Made by a program: the position numbers and the translations under genes. Below are positions 61,071 through 64,000 of a stretch of DNA of 64,000 nt, piece after piece; the stretch's first letter is position 1, and each line of letters opens with the position of its first letter. Under the pieces are notes generated by a model. That model was given only the letters and a program-made list of their open reading frames with translations. It did not search any database and was not told the origin of the DNA. The stretch is taken from NCBI RefSeq assembly GCF_000801105.2, contig NC_079517.1, positions 16,306,001-16,370,000 of the forward strand, written 5' to 3'. The stretch is from Raphanus sativus. Taxonomy: Eukaryota; Streptophyta; Magnoliopsida; Brassicales; Brassicaceae.

Positions 61071-62900
61071 TCAAGTTTCCTGGGATGGAGTAGCAGCCGC
61101 TGTTGATGACCTTGATGACTTCAACAATGGTTGTAGAGCTTTTACCACAATGCTCATGTTCGGCCTAAACTCTGATTCGTATTGCACACACAACGCTGCA
61201 ACAGCCGCGAGCTGAAACGCAAGAACAAGGAGAAGAAAACATTTCATGATCAGATTCAAAAGTGGTTTCAGAGGCTAAAGATGAAACCATCAAAAGACGT
61301 TGAAGCTTTTTTTACCTTTGCAACTGCTTTAGGAGGATAATCTCCATTGAGTTTTGGATCAACGCATTGCTTCACTTTGTCTTCACTCAGCCTTGGTGCA
61401 GCCTGAAGTTATATGACAAATGAACTTGATGCCACAGAACAATAGCAGCAAAGAATAAAAAGATGTTTTTGTGCTTACCCAAGTGACAAGACTTTGCTGA
61501 CCACGTGGCATAGTATGATCAACTGGTTTTCTACCAGTCAAGAGCTCCAAAAGAACTACACCAAAACTATACACATCACTCTTCTGTGTCAGTGAACCAG
61601 TCATGGCATACCTGCAACACCAAAACTGTAGTGAGTTAACAATCTTTTACTTCCTCAAGAATAGTATGATGAACTGTTTCAGAAGCATTCATTACTCTGG
61701 CGCATGGTAACCAAAGGTCCCCAAAACTCTAGTAGAATGAAGGCGAGCAGCCATATCAGGAGACTGATTCGACAGATTAAAATCAGCAATCTTGGCTTTG
61801 AAATCTTCAAACAGAAGCACATTGCTAGACCTAACATCCCTGTGTATAACCGCAGGCTGAACTTTCTCATGTAAATACTCAAGTCCTCTAGCCGCATCAA
61901 CCGCTATTCTAACCCGTTGGTTCCAATCAAGCGTTGGACCCGGCTGCGCTCCCTGGACTCCTTTCCTCCCGTGTAAGATGTCATGTAAAGACCCCATCGT
62001 GGCAAACTCGTACGCAAGAACACGGAGGTTCCCTTCAACGCAGTAACCAAAGAGCTGAACAAAGTTCTCATGCTGCAGCTTCGAAACTCTAGAGACTTGA
62101 GTCAAGAACTCGAAGTTTGATTCAGGCTCAGCTGAGTTATCAAGCTTCTTGACAGCCACAGCTCTGCCATCACTCAAAGTTGCGTAGTAGGCTCTTCCGT
62201 ATGATCCTTCACCGATCAATGCCTTTGATCCAAAGTTATCAGTCTTTTCTTTCAGCTCATCCAAAGACAACGCAGGGACGTCAATAGCTGGAGGCACGTT
62301 TAAAGCATCAGGCCTCACAGAAACTTCTAGGTTTTTATTGTGCCCTTCAAGAACAAAGAAACACGAAAAAATATGATGCTTAGGGTTTATATGGTGCTCG
62401 TTTTCACATATTGGCACCAGTCACAACTAGTTTGAGACAAAAGAGCAGTACCATTGTGGTGCTTAGGGTTTATATGGTGCTCGTTTTCAGTAGTGTGGTA
62501 AGGCTCTTCGACGTGGCAAGCACAGCACAACCACCTACGCATCTTTTCTCTTTTGCCTATATAGAGATCGTCTACAGCTCTTGGTTTATCCAGTCGAACA
62601 AAGTAGCCTGGTGATCTATCGTTCGCCTGCATATATCATCATTACACTAAATGAATCAATCAATCATCATCATTTCTCATATCTACACAATCAATAAAGA
62701 GCCAAAGCAAGTTTCTTCAAACAAACACTAAGTGAGTGATGACATTCTAAGTGTGAGCATTTGATTCGAGATTCAGGCTAAAGTTAAGAACTTTACACAA
62801 ACCCACGAGCTGCTTAAACGTCAGCTTCAAGATCAAAGCTTTTGGATGTAAATCTTACCGTCTGACCACGGCGGTGATAATCAGGATCATTAGGATACAT
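61071..62900 (-). CDS. PTI1-like protein kinase
   Basis: Six exons (62859-62900, 62452-62626, 61696-62344, 61479-61611, 61316-61402, 61071-61211) join in frame to 408 residues. The N-terminus [14 protein letters not shown] leads to [14 protein letters not shown], a palmitoylation-type Cys cluster for membrane anchoring. The kinase domain has the glycine loop [12 protein letters not shown], the lysine in VAVKKLD, the loop [13 protein letters not shown] and ADFNLSN in place of DFG. The DFN variant is usual in the PTI1 family. The activation segment [18 protein letters not shown] is intact. PTI1-like kinases are targets of OXI1/AGC kinases in oxidative and immune signalling. A start at 62542 (366 residues) is an alternative if the first exon is skipped. 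It corresponds to At3g59350. Confidence 0.94.
62374..62489. repeat. Duplicated 33-bp end of a PTI1-like exon, second copy in the intron
   Basis: The exon segment at 62457-62489 (coding [11 protein letters not shown]) recurs at 62374-62406 inside the following intron with one mismatch. Offset is 83 bp. The intronic copy lies about 30 bp upstream of the acceptor at 62345 and is in frame with the next exon. Confidence 0.9.
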
Positions 62901-64000
62901 ACCCAAAACAACTAATTACAAAAACAATCACCGGAGACAGAGACGGGTCTAATCAAGTTAAGAACTTTGGCAGAGAAATGAGAAGGAAGTGACGAATGGA
63001 CCCAAAAACAACTCGATACCCCCCTAAAAGAGTAAAACGTTTTTTATGCATTTATAAGAAAACAGTGATAAAAGAGAAAGAAAACAGCTAAGAGAAGGTG
63101 TTAAAAGTGAAGAGAGACATAAAGACATGATTTTAAAACACACAGACAACTTGTCACCAATAAAAGAAAACAAAGAAACTAAATTTACAAAGATTATAAT
63201 TCCAATAATGAAAGAGGAGAGAGAGTATACCTGTTTTGCTGTTCTGTTTTGTTGTTAGTTGGAGAGATTAAAGAGAAGGCAGATAGACGTGGGGAATTGA
63301 AATTCTTGGGACCGAGAGAGAGAGAGATATATAATGGAGGAGGAGACAGAGAAGAAACAAACGCGCTTAAGGAAAAATCTTGGACAAAATATATTTTATT
63401 ACCTTGGGGAATTTTCAAAATATATTTTATTACCTTCTTCTGATTCTGTTCTTGTCAGCATCGTTTTCGATGGTTCATCCGGAATAAACATTCCTAGTGT
63501 AGTCTTTTACGTATTTGACCTAATCAGGTCGGTTTTGTCGGCGACGTTTCGACCTTTGATTTGAAGAAAAGTTTTTTTTTACAGTTTTTTTTTAACTGAA
63601 AGTTTATACAGTTTGGATCAGTTTTATATGTTAATAGTAAAGGGTAATAGTGTTATATTCACTGATTTAATATTTTAGAAAGAAAACGTTATTGTCAAGT
63701 TGTTAAAGCAGTCCAAAAACTACACCTGAATAAAATATTAATATGTGAATTACTTTTTCTTTCGTTTGGTAAAGGGGAAAATGTTGAAGATGTCAATTTA
63801 CGTTTGGTTAAAATATAGTATAATATATTACATAAATCAAATGTTCTGCATGCATCTATAAAAAATTACATTTAAAGCCATGAGTGTCTGTCTAACGACC
63901 AACAATTGTTAATATCTTCAATGGAAAAGAAATGCTGTGGGTCAAGTAGTATCACTATTTTCTCATTGCTTTAGTTGACGTGGAGAGGAATTTCTCGGTG
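62901..64000. other. Leader and promoter of the PTI1-like kinase, then intergenic
   Basis: Purine-rich leader sequence at 63200-63360 (minus-strand CT-rich) with a GAGAGAGAGAGATATATAA stretch suggests an untranslated first exon and transcription start near 63230-63330. The right end is AT-rich with no gene seen. Confidence 0.45.

Noticed and set aside
62452..62632. ATG at 62632 as the start of the PTI1-like kinase
   Set aside because: That ATG lies across the splice acceptor ATGCAG and is removed on splicing. The exon at 62859-62900 provides a better in-frame start.

Overview
This is a plant nuclear window, most likely from Brassica or a close relative in the tribe Brassiceae. The genes have GT-AG introns, AT-rich intergenic DNA is full of Helitrons and MITEs, and there are no operons. 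From family knowledge, the gene content and order match Arabidopsis chromosome 3 between roughly At3g59700 and At3g59350, read backwards: an L-type lectin receptor kinase, BAGP1, the mitochondrial ribosomal protein mL43, NLP9, a secreted LRR protein, a YIF1-type Golgi protein, a fructokinase, FRF1, CML4, GUN4 and a PTI1-like kinase. Several Arabidopsis neighbours appear to be missing, which would fit one fractionated subgenome of the Brassica triplication. Species and synteny were not checked against any database.

Layout. 1-337: start of a lectin receptor kinase (minus). 1.5-5.7 kb: repeat block with a retroposon, two Helitrons and a 920-bp tandem duplication. 8.1-12.7 kb: BAGP1 (plus, 18 exons) converging on mL43 (minus, 3 exons). 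13.4-14.2 kb: GC-rich element, probably an LTR fragment. 15.8-16.9 kb: F-box/kelch gene. 17.9-21.4 kb: NLP9 (minus, 6 exons). 22-34 kb: repeat-rich desert with a Helitron, a TRIM retroelement, a candidate small secreted peptide gene and a 3.55-kb Helitron carrying a U-box/ARM gene fragment. 34.3-39.6 kb: LRR protein, YIF1-like and fructokinase genes. 40-43 kb: MITE and unassigned sequence. 43.2-45.7 kb: FRF1 and CML4. 46-54 kb: nested MITEs, a Helitron terminus and a broken NPF transporter fragment. 54.5-62.9 kb: Yippee-like gene, GUN4, a SPRING/C12orf49-family gene and a PTI1-like kinase.

The genes are unrelated housekeeping, signalling and regulatory genes. They do not form a pathway, although nitrate signalling (NLP9), calcium sensing (CML4), tetrapyrrole control (GUN4) and immunity (lectin kinase, BAGP1, PTI1-like) are all represented. 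Exon boundaries were worked out by hand from splice sites and reading-frame continuity. I did not find a wholly new multi-gene system. The best leads are the small secreted peptide gene, the start codon of FRF1 split by an intron, the plant SPRING homologue, tandem repeats inside introns, and gene-fragment capture by mobile elements.
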